Positions 29,149 through 38,469 of a DNA stretch of 64,000 bases are shown here, piece after piece. The stretch's first letter is position 1, and each line of letters begins with the position of its first letter. A model generated the notes under the pieces. That model saw nothing but the letters and a program-made list of their open reading frames with translations. It ran no database searches and had not been told where the DNA came from. Origin of the DNA: Nostoc sp. FACHB-892 (GTDB taxonomy: Bacteria; Cyanobacteriota; Cyanobacteriia; Cyanobacteriales; Nostocaceae); the NCBI RefSeq assembly GCF_014698795.1, contig NZ_JACJTR010000004.1, positions 306,217 through 370,216 on the forward strand. The letters are read 5' to 3'. A program made the position numbers and the translations under genes.

Positions 29149-29313
29149 ACAGCAGTCAACTTTAGATCAGCAAATACAAGCGAAGCGATCGCCCATATTG
29201 CCGATGAAACGAATGAATTATGGCTCTCAGTTGCCAGCATTTGGGAAATGGGGATATTTGCTACTTCAGCGATCGCTGCTGCTTATTGCGTTCATCCCCA
29301 AATAACGGATTGA
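29149..29313 (+). pseudogene. Remnant of a PIN-domain toxin gene
   Basis: The frame reads SEAIAHIADETNELWLSVASIWEMG, a typical internal segment of VapC-type PIN toxins (the LSVASIWE motif), then loses similarity and stops. The N-terminal catalytic part and the C-terminus are absent. It lies in the 372-bp gap after hupL, which has no intact gene; HIP1 sites lie near 29186 and 29270. Confidence 0.6.
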
Positions 29314-29416
29314 CCTAGACAATGACAATCTAGATTGCAGTCGGTTGCAACGCTGTGTTATGCCGCACTTACTATGATAACTAGGCGATCGCCTTCAACA
29401 GCCACAATATTTTTAC

Positions 29417-29923
29417 CTACGATTTCTCAATTTTGAAAAATACTATGGGGTTGCCATTGACGATTTTTTCGTCCACCTTTGTCATGCCTATTCTTTCTGT
29501 TAGTTTTTGTGATTCAAGGTTTGGGTGATCACAGCTTGCTAAAAGATACTGATAGTTAAGTTCATTAAAACAATAGTCTAATATCTTGGTTGCCGCTTCG
29601 GTAGCATAACCTTTTTTGGTTGCTTCAGGCAGCAAAGCATAAACTAATTGAGGCTGTTCTTCATCAAAGAAATCCCACAAACCAACAAAGCCAATGGTTT
29701 CTTGCTCATTTTTAGTTTCAATAAACCATAAACCAAATTTTTTTTCTTCAAAACTATTCTGGCTCTGTATCATCATTTCTTCAACCTGTTGCAATGAAAA
29801 AATTTTGTCATCGCACAGATACTTTCTTACGTATGAGTCAATGAAAATAGCGTGTAGTGTGTTCAGTCCACTCTTCAAAATTGGTTTTAACAACAGCCTC
29901 TGAGTTTCAAGTATTAAAGTCAT
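29417..29923 (-). CDS. GNAT-family N-acetyltransferase
   Basis: The 168-residue protein matches RimJ/RimL-type acetyltransferases: it opens with TLILETQRLLLKPI, has QETIGFVGLWDF, the acetyl-CoA-binding strand-loop PEATKKGYATEAATKIL and the ANPxN-like DHPNLESQKLTERIGM. It would transfer acetyl groups to an amine of a protein or small molecule; the substrate cannot be told. It stands alone, with no obvious operon partner. Confidence 0.85.
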   Translation of the reverse strand: MTLILETQRLLLKPILKSGLNTLHAIFIDSYVRKYLCDDKIFSLQQVEEMMIQSQNSFEEKKFGLWFIETKNEQETIGFVGLWDFFDEEQPQLVYALLPEATKKGYATEAATKILDYCFNELNYQYLLASCDHPNLESQKLTERIGMTKVDEKIVNGNPIVFFKIEKS

Positions 29924-30093
29924 TAGTTAAGACCTCACTGCAACTCCAGCATTTTTGAGAACAGAAATATTACTCATCGTCTAGTACAGCATAGCGGAAA
30001 TATAGCTACCATCTGATTAACCCAATAAAGATAAGCAAACTTCCGCCATAAGGTAAAAAACGGAATATTGAGCTTGGTTAAAACACAATAGTA

Positions 30094-31050
30094 TTAAACC
30101 GTTAGAATATTTGTTGCTATTCGCTGTGCTACATCTTTATTTTGCCAGTAACTTCCGTGAGCGCTGCCGCCATTTGCCAAAGCCAAAAACGTTTGTCGGA
30201 TGGGGGGAGTTTGAGCAAATAAATTCAAAAAACCAGAGTCACCAGTAAGAACGTCTTCTACCTGAACGTAAGAACCAGAATCGGGAATTAATTTGGTGAT
30301 CACATTTTCTAGCGGCCAAGCAATTGGATCACCAGGATGGATGAAATTGAGCCAACGCAACTCTCGATCTCTTTGGGTAAGGTTCTTCAACAAATTATTT
30401 AAACCAGGGCTGATGTCATGAGTACTTTCATCATTAGCATTTCTACCATTGATAGTAATTAAACTGAACAAGGCGATGGGAGAACCCATAGTCTGAATGC
30501 TAGCCAGCCGGATACCTTTTTTAGGGTTATCCCCAATCCCATAAAGCTGATCTCGAATAGCCTTTACACTTTGATAACCAGGAATTTCCTGATTATCCCA
30601 ACGGCTGGCAAACAGAATGTCAAATAGTACGACCGTCCCCCAACTGTGAGTCACCAAATGTAGGCGATCGTTCGGTTCATAGTTTTCTAAGCCTTTAAAT
30701 GTTTGGTTTTTGAGTTGGTCAGCCGCCATTGATCCAATTAGGCGGCTAATGTAGAGTCCCGCATCCCCTACAAATTGCAATATTTGCTTCTGACGAAAAT
30801 CCTGGAACCAGAGTTGGTTCCACTTAGACGAGCCTTTCAGGTTATTTAGTAGTTCATCCAAAGCGTTTTGGTTGACATCACCCCAGTAAAGAGGCACTTT
30901 GATGCATTGACGATTACGATCTTTCTGCCGGACTAGCTTAACAATCGAGTTAAAGAACTTATCGGCATAGGTATAATTCTGCTTCCTTTCGTTTTCTTTC
31001 GATTCTCGTACATTTACGCCATGCAGAAATAAAATATAATCTTTGGCCAT
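30094..31050 (-). CDS. Alpha/beta-hydrolase fold protein
   Basis: The 318-residue protein has an early FLHGV strand-loop, the nucleophile elbow LVTHSWGTVV (Ser in H-S-W-G), an Asp candidate in HPGDPIAW and a His candidate in GGSAHGSYW near the C-terminus. It therefore looks like an active serine hydrolase, probably an esterase or lipase. There is no signal peptide, so it is cytoplasmic. Related proteins occur as effectors or lipid hydrolases, but the substrate is unknown. It stands alone. Confidence 0.75.
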   Translation of the reverse strand: MAKDYILFLHGVNVRESKENERKQNYTYADKFFNSIVKLVRQKDRNRQCIKVPLYWGDVNQNALDELLNNLKGSSKWNQLWFQDFRQKQILQFVGDAGLYISRLIGSMAADQLKNQTFKGLENYEPNDRLHLVTHSWGTVVLFDILFASRWDNQEIPGYQSVKAIRDQLYGIGDNPKKGIRLASIQTMGSPIALFSLITINGRNANDESTHDISPGLNNLLKNLTQRDRELRWLNFIHPGDPIAWPLENVITKLIPDSGSYVQVEDVLTGDSGFLNLFAQTPPIRQTFLALANGGSAHGSYWQNKDVAQRIATNILTV

Positions 31051-31368
31051 AGCTAACTCTGCCTTCCTAAAAAGAATTAATCAAAGCTGGTGATAATATT
31101 TTCAAGATTCCCATGAAAAATACAACTTGAATACATCCGGAAATATTATTTAAAATATATTCTTTTAATTGTGGTTTTTACCTTAATCTACAAGTATTCA
31201 ACTATTACGGGTATCATTACTCTACTTTAGAGTGATTTATGCTTGAAATATCTCACAATCTAACTATTTATTCAAAAGTCGTAGCGTAACACACCAAAAT
31301 CTCTAGAAACGATGCGTTAGGCTTGCCTTAATGCATTTGCATAAAACAGCAATTTACACGGTAAGCTT
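31051..31368. other. Intergenic region with degenerate GCGTTA-type repeat
   Basis: An AT-rich gap. GTAGCGTAACACACC (31280-31294) and GATGCGTTAGGC (31311-31322) look like halves of the same hairpin repeat seen at 25101. No gene is seen. Confidence 0.4.
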
Positions 31369-31791
31369 GTGTCTGATTTAGCGCTACATAATTATCTTCC
31401 TCGCGTTCCCGATGCAGCATTGCAAGAATACATAGAATGGTGTGTTTTAGAGCAGGCTCAAGCCGCAGAATGTAACTTTACTCCCGATAGAAGTAAGTTA
31501 GATAATTTGCCACCAGAAGACTATGTTCCTAAACTTGTCGAGCAGTTCATGAAAGTTAAACCAGACCCAATTAAAGCGGGTTTGGTAGCTGCGATCGCTG
31601 GCAAAGAAGCTGACCAACACGCTTTATCTGGTTTAGCGATCGCTGCTGATTTTGTATCTCTTTATGTCAAGTATTTAATTCCTAAAGAGGGAAGTACTAA
31701 AGAACAGGCTGAAGAGATATTAACTAAAGCATCACAACATCAGTATGAGAAATTAACTGAAGTTGCCAAGAAACATGGTGTAGAGTTCTAG
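31369..31791 (+). CDS. Conserved hypothetical soluble protein
   Basis: This 140-residue helical protein starts at GTG 31369 (no ATG fits). It opens with MSDLALHNYLPRVPDAALQEYIEWCVLEQA, has GLVAAIAGKEADQHALSGLAIAADF in the middle and ends with a charged helix. I recognise no family. Codon use matches the surroundings and the frame contains two HIP1 octamers, so it is likely a real cyanobacterial gene. It stands alone. Confidence 0.65.
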   Translation: MSDLALHNYLPRVPDAALQEYIEWCVLEQAQAAECNFTPDRSKLDNLPPEDYVPKLVEQFMKVKPDPIKAGLVAAIAGKEADQHALSGLAIAADFVSLYVKYLIPKEGSTKEQAEEILTKASQHQYEKLTEVAKKHGVEF

Positions 31792-32033
31792 TTTTCTGCT
31801 GATAACTTAGTTATACAGAGGCTTTGTCTGTCTCATCAGTCAGAGCCTCATATTTTGCAGATTATGGCAAAAAATCAAAATAATCGCAATCAGTAGAAGC
31901 TTGATGATGAGTTGTTCTTAGTCTTATACCTTTACTATGACCTTAAGCTTTAAAGTATGTTTCACTGCATTTATAGATACAGTGCGACATCTTATTTTAT
32001 AATTTAGGAAACATATTATTAGTTTATAGTTAA

Positions 32034-32258
32034 ATGGACAGAATTGTAGTTAACTCTCAGATTCATTTCGGTAAACCTTGCATCGCAGGAACACGCATCA
32101 CTGTACAAAGCATTCTTGAACTGCTCAATGACGGACTTTCATTTGAAGAAATTATCCGAGACTATTATCCAGACCTACAAATTGAAGATATTCGTGCTTG
32201 CTTAGGATATGCGATCGCTCTGGTGGCAGCTGAAGACATACGCCTAGTATCTATTTGA
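32034..32258 (+). CDS. DUF433 antitoxin-like protein
   Basis: This 74-residue protein is a typical DUF433 member: ITVNPxxxFGKPCIAGTRI pattern (VVNSQIHFGKPCIAGTRITV), then a winged-helix segment LLNDGLSFEEIIRDYYPDLQIEDIRACLGYA. DUF433 proteins are antitoxin components paired with DUF5615 toxins. Its stop overlaps the next start by 4 bp (TGAGTATG region), showing coupling. It probably binds DNA and neutralises the downstream protein. Confidence 0.88.
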   Translation: MDRIVVNSQIHFGKPCIAGTRITVQSILELLNDGLSFEEIIRDYYPDLQIEDIRACLGYAIALVAAEDIRLVSI

Positions 32259-32620
32259 GTATGAGATTATTACTAGATCAAGATGTGTATGCTGTGACAG
32301 CAAGATTTCTAGTTGATGCCGGATATGATGTCGTTCTTGTTGCTCAGATTGGTCTTTCGCAAGCAAGTGATGAAGAAATACTTAGAACAGCACAGCAACA
32401 GAATCGTATTCTTATCACACGAGATAGAGATTATGGAAATCTTGTTTTTGTGAGAGCAATGGGATCTGGAGTCATCTATCTCCGAATCCTACCTACAACT
32501 TTGAATAAAGTTCATAACGAGCTGGTACGAGTTATAGAAACTTACTCTGAAGTCGAATTAGTAGGGGCATTTGTAGTTGTACAGCCAGATGGACACAGGT
32601 TTAGAAAAGTATCTTTATAA
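32255..32620 (+). CDS. DUF5615 PIN-like toxin
   Basis: The 121-residue protein starts MRLLLDQDV with an N-terminal Asp pair, then SDEEILRTAQQQNRILITRDRDYGNL, which carries the conserved Asp residues of the PIN-like (Mut7-C/DUF5615) fold. The start is either ATG 32255 or, two codons on, ATG 32261. It would be a nuclease toxin controlled by the upstream DUF433 protein. The pair lies between the hydrogenase locus and hupW. Confidence 0.85.
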   Translation: MSMRLLLDQDVYAVTARFLVDAGYDVVLVAQIGLSQASDEEILRTAQQQNRILITRDRDYGNLVFVRAMGSGVIYLRILPTTLNKVHNELVRVIETYSEVELVGAFVVVQPDGHRFRKVSL

Positions 32621-32766
32621 AAGTTAAAAGTGTATTAAGTGTATGTTAGTTTTAGCGAGGTAAATCTAATATTTACAATGATGTTGGGTCTAAGCATCAG
32701 ACCCAACCTACAAAATTACTTCCCGTTAATTGTTGAATTGGGATCGCTCCATAGAAAAATTTATAG

Positions 32767-33300
32767 TTACACCCCAGGTAGAGTAATACCAGTTAAGTGC
32801 TGGAAACCAAATAATAGAAAATTAAGAACTAGATAGGACAGAAACATTACAATTACTTCGTTTAAAGCTTTTTCAATCCATTTAGGTGAGTTATCCGACA
32901 GATATTGGCGCAGAAAAAACAAAATGGAAATAAGTGGAACACTGAGCCAGCCAAGCAGACCACCTATTAAAGGAGTTAGGATGGTTAGAAAACTTCCTCC
33001 CAAAAAGATAAATAACCAGTTAAAAAATTTTAGAGAGCCTATTATACCTTCAATAATTAGAGCAATAGTACAGCCTAGAATAGTGCATATAATTCCCCAA
33101 AAAATTACATAAATAACTACTGTAGTTGGCTCTGTAAGTTCAGGAGTATTAGAGGATAAATCCAATAAAGTTGCTATGATACCTAAAGCAATACCTAAGC
33201 AGAATCCCCAAAAAGCTCCCTTCTTGACTTCATCCCAAAAAACCATATTGTTAATCCTTGAACATTTTAAACATCTGTAAGCTGAATACATTATTCCCAA
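32767..33300 (-). CDS. Hypothetical multi-pass membrane protein
   Basis: The 177-residue protein has about four hydrophobic segments (roughly residues 29-46, 65-88, 93-122, 148-166). A short Cys-containing N-terminus (CLKCSRINN) hints at a possible half zinc ribbon. A start at Met19 (MVFWDEVKKG) would give a cleaner N-terminus. I recognise no family. It is divergent from hupW across 48 bp. Confidence 0.55.
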   Translation of the reverse strand: MGIMYSAYRCLKCSRINNMVFWDEVKKGAFWGFCLGIALGIIATLLDLSSNTPELTEPTTVVIYVIFWGIICTILGCTIALIIEGIIGSLKFFNWLFIFLGGSFLTILTPLIGGLLGWLSVPLISILFFLRQYLSDNSPKWIEKALNEVIVMFLSYLVLNFLLFGFQHLTGITLPGV

Positions 33301-33348
33301 TTCAGGCAGATGTATAACAAGTTACCTTAAACAATTAAATCTTATTCC

Positions 33349-33819
<471 letters not shown>

Positions 33820-33851
33820 AAATTTTAAACTCCTAACTCCTAACTATTCTC

Positions 33852-34226
33852 TTACGCCCAATCCCGATAAACTGAAAGTTCATCTACCCTCATTTCAAAA
33901 GGTACGCCTTGAGTCTCTGGCGGACAAACACGGATTTTAGCACTGCTGACAATTCCATATAGTAATGTTCCCATTGGCACGATTTTTTGAAGAACACGCC
34001 AATTGGTAACTTGATCGGGACATTCAATTACCAATGTCAGAGCATTGGCAGGGGTTGTGACATACCACCGACAATTAGATAAAAGATTTTGAATTGTGCG
34101 ATCGCAAGCGTCATAAAAGTATCTACTAATAGAATACTCTAGTTGCTGACGCAGTATAATATCCGCCGATGTCGGTTGTATTGGATGTGAGTCATCACCA
34201 TTGAAGTAATACATCTTTCTAGCCAT
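33852..34226 (-). CDS. Conserved hypothetical protein near the nif cluster
   Basis: This 124-residue soluble protein opens with MARKMYYFNGDDSHPIQPTSAD and ends with MRVDELSVYRDWA. It has alternating strands and helices and several conserved-looking aromatic residues. I do not recognise the family. It starts 19 bp downstream of the SagB-like gene on the same strand, so it is probably the last gene of the ankyrin/SagB unit. Function unknown. Confidence 0.6.
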   Translation of the reverse strand: MARKMYYFNGDDSHPIQPTSADIILRQQLEYSISRYFYDACDRTIQNLLSNCRWYVTTPANALTLVIECPDQVTNWRVLQKIVPMGTLLYGIVSSAKIRVCPPETQGVPFEMRVDELSVYRDWA

Positions 34227-34244
34227 CTTTCTTTAGCTTCCTGC

Positions 34245-35531
34245 TTATATTCCAATCACCATTCCATAAAGTACATCTTTATTTGTTTCTAATAATTCTT
34301 GGGTTTCATCGTCATAATAAGCACCTATTCCACTACAGCTAATTCCCAAATAATTACTAGTTAAATAAAGTTTCTGTCCAAGAAAACCAGCTATTTGCAT
34401 AGCAGTTTGATAGTTTAAATAATCTGACACAAAAAATAAAGTTACAGCGCTATCTCTAGCAATAGCCTGATTAATACATAAGTAACCTGTCTTTTCACTA
34501 AAATTACCTGTTTTAACCAGATACGTACCTTTATATAACCCAGGTGTCATTCCTTCTACTCGATGCACCACTGAGTAAATTTCTATCTCCTCATAGTTTT
34601 CTGTCGGTATTGACTGCTGAAGTTGTTGCACTACATATAAATAATCTTCTTGAGAAATAGACTCTTTCCGGAAACGTCTAATAGAACGTCTAGCCCAAAC
34701 TGTTTGATAAAATTTATCCCGATCAAAATCAAATTGAGGATACTCTAATTTCTGCTGACAACTCTTTTGTAAAGTAGTTGCCTGATAGGCATCTTCAATA
34801 AATTGATTAGGTTCAAAATAATCAGTACCAGACACAAAAGGAACTTTCAATCTTAAGTGTCTGATTTTCTTGTCTTGTATTTCTCCTGACACCGCACAAG
34901 CAGTAATAAACTCCTTATTCTCAAAACCCAAATCTGAATTGAGAGCAAGTTTATCAAAGTCAAAAATTAGTTGTATATCTCGGTTGTGGAGAAAAGCTGA
35001 AGCTGCGATCGCACCTAAATGGTGTCCGCTATCTAAGAAGCAATATCTTATGCTCCTGTTTTGATATTTCCAGCTAGACCTATAATAAACACAACTAATT
35101 AAAAAAATGAATCCATTGATACTTTTGCTCGGTATAATATAATTCTCTAATCCATCATCAATTAATTCATAGATAAGAGTTAGACAATTATTCTCAACTT
35201 CTAGATGATATATCCCATCTATCATTCCCTTTACGCCGCGAACCTGTACGTAAACTTCCGTGGGATACAGAGCGCCTGCTGATGGATTTACCCGCAGTTT
35301 ATAAGGGCCATCTTTATACACCTTTTCCAAAGTTATCGCACTGGTTAAGAAGATAAAAGAATGAACAGGATTATTGAGATTTAATTTCACTCTCCGATAA
35401 AACTTTGGATAAACTTTAAATGAAGATGGCTGTGTTGAGGCATCTACATAGTTTGGATCAAGTTGTACCGATAAGTACGAATGCTTAGTAGCGTCATGAT
35501 AAGCTTTGCCCGATATCTGACTTGATGGCAT
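34245..35531 (-). CDS. SagB/ThcOx-type nitroreductase-fold oxidoreductase
   Basis: The 428-residue protein carries two nitroreductase-like modules. RVNPSAGALYPTEVYV matches the SagB-type FMN-binding motif in the first half, and WARRSIRRFRKESIS opens the second half. In SagB/ThcOx proteins such enzymes oxidise azolines to azoles in peptide natural products; stand-alone members have unknown roles. No YcaO or precursor peptide gene is visible nearby. Its 5' end overlaps the ankyrin gene by 38 bp in another frame, so translation is likely coupled. The spot beside the nif genes may be incidental. Confidence 0.78.
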   Translation of the reverse strand: MPSSQISGKAYHDATKHSYLSVQLDPNYVDASTQPSSFKVYPKFYRRVKLNLNNPVHSFIFLTSAITLEKVYKDGPYKLRVNPSAGALYPTEVYVQVRGVKGMIDGIYHLEVENNCLTLIYELIDDGLENYIIPSKSINGFIFLISCVYYRSSWKYQNRSIRYCFLDSGHHLGAIAASAFLHNRDIQLIFDFDKLALNSDLGFENKEFITACAVSGEIQDKKIRHLRLKVPFVSGTDYFEPNQFIEDAYQATTLQKSCQQKLEYPQFDFDRDKFYQTVWARRSIRRFRKESISQEDYLYVVQQLQQSIPTENYEEIEIYSVVHRVEGMTPGLYKGTYLVKTGNFSEKTGYLCINQAIARDSAVTLFFVSDYLNYQTAMQIAGFLGQKLYLTSNYLGISCSGIGAYYDDETQELLETNKDVLYGMVIGI

Positions 35532-35982
35532 TTTTAAGTATCCTTAAAACTTCTACGTTGCTAGCAAAATCTATCGCTTTATAATCGTCTAAGTTTTTTA
35601 AATATAAATTAGGTTTATGTTCTAAAAGTAACTTGACGACTTCTGTCTTTCCGGCTGAAGCTGCGTACATTAAAACAGTTGCACCATTATCATTTTGGTT
35701 ATCAATGTTAATGTTGACAGATAACAGTAAATTAATTAAATCGTAGTGATTACCAAAACAAGCAAACCACAAAGCATTGTTGCAATCGCTATTTCGAGCA
35801 TTGATATCCGCACCCGCATCAATTAGTTCTTTAACGACTTTATAAACTCCCTCTCTTGTCGCTTTCATCAAAGCTGTATCGCCATTTTCACCTAGCTGAT
35901 TTAAATTGCTAGGGCTATAACCTTTTGCTATTAACCATTGGGTTGTTAATTCACTCAAATCTTGACTGCTTACTTGACTCAT
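35494..35982 (-). CDS. Ankyrin-repeat protein
   Basis: This 162-residue protein has about four ankyrin repeats: GDTALMKATREGVYKVVKELIDAGADINARN, NALWFACFGNHYDLINLLLSVNINIDNQN, GATVLMYAASAGKTEVVKLLLEHKPNLYLKN, and a last partial one. The N-terminal 25 residues cap the stack. It has no signal peptide and is likely a cytoplasmic protein-binding module. Overlap with the SagB-like gene suggests that the two products act together. Confidence 0.88.
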   Translation of the reverse strand: MSQVSSQDLSELTTQWLIAKGYSPSNLNQLGENGDTALMKATREGVYKVVKELIDAGADINARNSDCNNALWFACFGNHYDLINLLLSVNINIDNQNDNGATVLMYAASAGKTEVVKLLLEHKPNLYLKNLDDYKAIDFASNVEVLRILKNAIKSDIGQSLS

Positions 35983-36043
35983 AATTGTTCTTTAAATGCC
36001 ATAAATATAAAAAGTTTTTAAGCATAAATTTGCTTGGAAAACT

Positions 36044-36068
36044 TAATGGTGGGCATTACCCACCATTA
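36044..36068. repeat. Hairpin TAATGGTGGG-CATTA-CCCACCATTA
   Basis: A perfect 10-bp stem with a 5-base loop, followed by TTTT. It sits in the 624-bp gap 35983-36606 upstream of the ankyrin gene and facing mop. It may be a repeat-derived hairpin or terminator. The rest of the gap is AT-rich, with no other supported feature. Confidence 0.6.
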
Positions 36069-36606
36069 TTTTAAAATGCTATAAGACTAGCTGAAGTCTA
36101 GTAGTTTACCAAAGCCACTTTGCTAAGTATTCAAAAGTTTGGCAAAACAAAAAGTCTCTCTCTACTCCCCGCCGTCACTCGTTAACATTAGGTTGTGGAA
36201 AACTAAGTTAACTAGCAACAAATTAGCTTAGTTATATATTATCATTGTGATAAGTTTGAATTATGAATCATTTATAAAGATGCCCAGATATATCTAATGA
36301 AAAATATTGAAATATGATTAAAATGCAGTATTTGCTACCATACTATTTCAGAATCTAGTAGCGTATACAACTTGTGTGTAAATATTTACTAGCGCACTGT
36401 TGCAGAAGTTTGTCTAGCTTTAACAATTTGCTCAAGCCCGTTGTATTGCTAAAATTTGATATTACGTTTCCATTAAATCTTGTATTTAATAAAACAAAGA
36501 TATTACTTTACATCCCGACACGTATTAAGAAATCTCAAATATCTTTCTTTTTCAACCAAAATTTGATAGTTTATTTAAGTAAAAATAAGTAAAACACAGA
36601 CAAAAA

Positions 36607-36816
36607 ATGGAAATTAGCGCTCGTAATTCTATCAAAGGTACTGTAAAAAAAATTGTACCTGGCACAGTTAATACTGAAGTAACTTTAGAAATTGCACCAG
36701 GAGTAGAGTTAGTGTCAATAATTACAAAATCATCAGCAGAAAAGCTGGGGCTTACAGAAGGTAAGGAGGCTTATGCCGTGATTAAATCATCAGATGTGAT
36801 AGTTGCTGTTGATTAA
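36607..36816 (+). CDS. mop: Molbindin-like Mop domain protein
   Basis: The 69-residue protein is a single Mop/TOBE domain: SARNSIKGTVKKIVPGTVNTEVTLEI, then IITKSSAEKLGLTEGKEAYAVIKSSDVIVAVD. Such molbindins form hexamers that bind molybdate and are thought to buffer or sense molybdenum. Its position at the end of the nif cluster fits supply of Mo for FeMo-cofactor. It is read in the opposite direction to nif and has its own terminator hairpin at 36888. Confidence 0.9.
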   Translation: MEISARNSIKGTVKKIVPGTVNTEVTLEIAPGVELVSIITKSSAEKLGLTEGKEAYAVIKSSDVIVAVD

Positions 36817-36887
36817 AATATGGGCAACTTTTCTTGCAAGCGGTTTTATCTCTAATACCAAATTGCATTCATAATCTATAAATTGAG

Positions 36888-36928
36888 TGACCTCACTCCT
36901 GGAATTAATTAGGGCAGGAGTGGGGTCA
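36888..36928 (+). terminator. Stem-loop downstream of mop
   Basis: TGACCTCACTCCTG pairs with CAGGAGTGGGGTCA (one G-T wobble) over a 13-base loop, 72 bp after the mop stop. There is no strong T-run. The rest of 36817-37126 has only the GGGCAC palindrome at 37063. Confidence 0.5.
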
Positions 36929-37062
36929 ATGTAATTCGTAATTCGTATTTACAATGAATGCTTGCTCTGTAATCTTTTAATTACAAAGTGAAAATTATTT
37001 TTAAGATAATCTTATTATAGATGTTAATTACAGCGTCTTTCAGGTGAATTAGGTACACAGGT

Positions 37063-37087
37063 AAGGGCACAGCACTGCTGTGCCCTT
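37063..37087. repeat. Dispersed GGGCAC palindrome
   Basis: AAGGGCACAGCACTGCTGTGCCCTT is near-perfectly palindromic. Related copies occur at 20411-20431 and, degenerate, at 61396-61417. It lies 40 bp after the feoA stop and may help terminate that transcript. Confidence 0.6.
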
Positions 37088-37126
37088 AAAATCATCTGTA
37101 CTCATCAAGTTGTAATCTGCTGTAAT

Positions 37127-37378
37127 TTAATTATTAATAATGCGGATATAAATAGCGCGGATACTTTCTATATCTAGTGCTAAAGATGTATTTCCTACTT
37201 TAATAATAAACGAAGGATAATTTTGTTCTAAAGTTATAGTAGCCCCTGGTGCTACGCCCATTGATCTAAGCTTTTGCAAGATTTTTTCATCTTTATTTTT
37301 ACAGAAGGTGACGATTCCTCGTTCTCCTGTTCTCAATAATTCTAATGAACAGCCAGTTACACTGAAGTCGGTAAACAT
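37127..37378 (-). CDS. feoA: FeoA-domain protein
   Basis: The 83-residue protein is a small SH3-like FeoA domain: RSMGVAPGATITLEQNYPSFIIKVGNTSLALDIESIRAIYI. FeoA proteins assist the ferrous iron transporter FeoB or act in its regulation. No feoB is present here. The position 103 bp behind fdxH suggests a role in iron supply for nitrogenase and ferredoxin. The N-terminus begins FSVTGCSLELLRTGERG, as in other cyanobacterial nif-linked FeoA proteins. Confidence 0.85.
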   Translation of the reverse strand: MFTDFSVTGCSLELLRTGERGIVTFCKNKDEKILQKLRSMGVAPGATITLEQNYPSFIIKVGNTSLALDIESIRAIYIRIINN

Positions 37379-37481
37379 TGAATTATAAATGAAAAATTGT
37401 GAAAGGAAGAAGGAAGTATTTTTTCATCCTTCATCCTTCATATTTCATTTGGTCATCAAAGGCAGTAACCAAACTAATAGT

Positions 37482-37781
37482 TTAAACGAGATAAGGTTCT
37501 TGATGTGTCTTAATTGTGCAATTAGAACGAGGATAAGTGACACAAAGTAGAGCGAATCCTTTAGACATCTGCTCGTCATCCAGGAAGTTTTGATCGTCTT
37601 GATTAATTTCACCTTCAACAACCTTGCCTACACAACTAGAGCAAGAACCTGCTTGACAAGAAGCTGGCAAGTCAATATCGTTGTCGTGTGCTGCGTCTAA
37701 AATGTAAGTATCTTCGTCAACTTCAATTGTGGTGTCGAGGTCTTCTTTTTTGTTGATTAATCTAACTTGGTAGGTAGCCAT
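37482..37781 (-). CDS. fdxH: Heterocyst [2Fe-2S] ferredoxin
   Basis: This 99-residue plant-type ferredoxin has the cluster ligands in CQAGSCSSC with the fourth Cys in LLCVTYP. The sequence features [31 protein letters not shown] distinguish FdxH from vegetative PetF. FdxH donates electrons to nitrogenase reductase in heterocysts. It follows hesAB in the same direction, as in Anabaena. A start at 37781 is preceded by GAGGAGAATCTG, a strong ribosome-binding site. Confidence 0.95.
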   Translation of the reverse strand: MATYQVRLINKKEDLDTTIEVDEDTYILDAAHDNDIDLPASCQAGSCSSCVGKVVEGEINQDDQNFLDDEQMSKGFALLCVTYPRSNCTIKTHQEPYLV

Positions 37782-37972
37782 TTTCAGATTCTCCTCAAAC
37801 GTTATACAGTTGGTCTAATTTACGAATTTTTTGAGCAACCTATCCTACTTCTTGCTTCCCTTCTTCTTATAGAGATGCAATGCGAACTAGAAGCTATCTC
37901 AAGAGCATTGAAACTCTGCGGAATGCATTTATGGGAAGCCTCTACAATTGATTTGGCACTAACGGAATGATG

Positions 37973-38344
37973 TTAGCTGCAAGGTACACCAGTAGGCGTA
38001 CCGTCGTCTGTTTTGAAGGATTTTCCACAACCGCAGGTATCAGTTGCATTGGGGTTGATGAATTTAAAACCGCTTTCCATCACTCCCTCAACGAAGTCAA
38101 CAATAACTCCGTCTAATAACGGCGCACTTTTGGCATCAACGTAAACTAGGACTTTGCCTTGCTGGCTTACCAAATCATCTGGTTGGGGCTTGCTGGTGAT
38201 ATCGATCGCATATTCGTAGCCACTGCAACCACCATCTTTTACAGAGATGCGGACACCTTTAGTTGCGCCATTAGCGTCGGGTGCGGAACCTTTGAGGAAT
38301 GCCCGCAGATGAAGTTCTGCTTTTTCTGATAAAATAACTGCCAT
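37973..38344 (-). CDS. hesB: HesB-type A-type iron-sulfur carrier
   Basis: The 123-residue protein has the A-type scaffold pattern: GVRISVKDGGCSGYEYAI with the first Cys and the C-terminal TCGCGKSF pair. The three Cys bind an iron-sulfur cluster delivered to target enzymes. The hesB-fdxH order is typical of heterocystous cyanobacteria and distinguishes it from housekeeping IscA. It ends 192 bp before fdxH and starts 126 bp after hesA, the space being filled by heptad repeats. Confidence 0.92.
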   Translation of the reverse strand: MAVILSEKAELHLRAFLKGSAPDANGATKGVRISVKDGGCSGYEYAIDITSKPQPDDLVSQQGKVLVYVDAKSAPLLDGVIVDFVEGVMESGFKFINPNATDTCGCGKSFKTDDGTPTGVPCS

Positions 38345-38393
38345 GAAGTCTCCTGATTTGTAGCGATTAGTTGTTCTGATTTCAGGTGGGGTT

Positions 38394-38467
38394 GTCCTTC
38401 GTCATTTGTCAGTTGTCCTTTGTTATTCACTTATGACCAATGACTAATGACTAATGACCAATGACAA
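38394..38467. repeat. Heptanucleotide tandem repeats between hesA and hesB
   Basis: TTGTCCTTCGTCATTTGTCA-type and GACCAATGACTAATGACTAA-type heptads, partly complementary, fill the spacer, as in the hupS-hupL gap. Confidence 0.7.
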
Positions 38468-38469
38468 AA

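Noticed and set aside
36374..36592. 72-residue frame upstream of mop
   Set aside because: Composition is low-complexity and AT-driven, without a start signal, and resembles no protein.
37767..37970. 67-residue frame between hesB and fdxH
   Set aside because: It overlaps the fdxH start on the opposite strand and shows no recognisable protein pattern.
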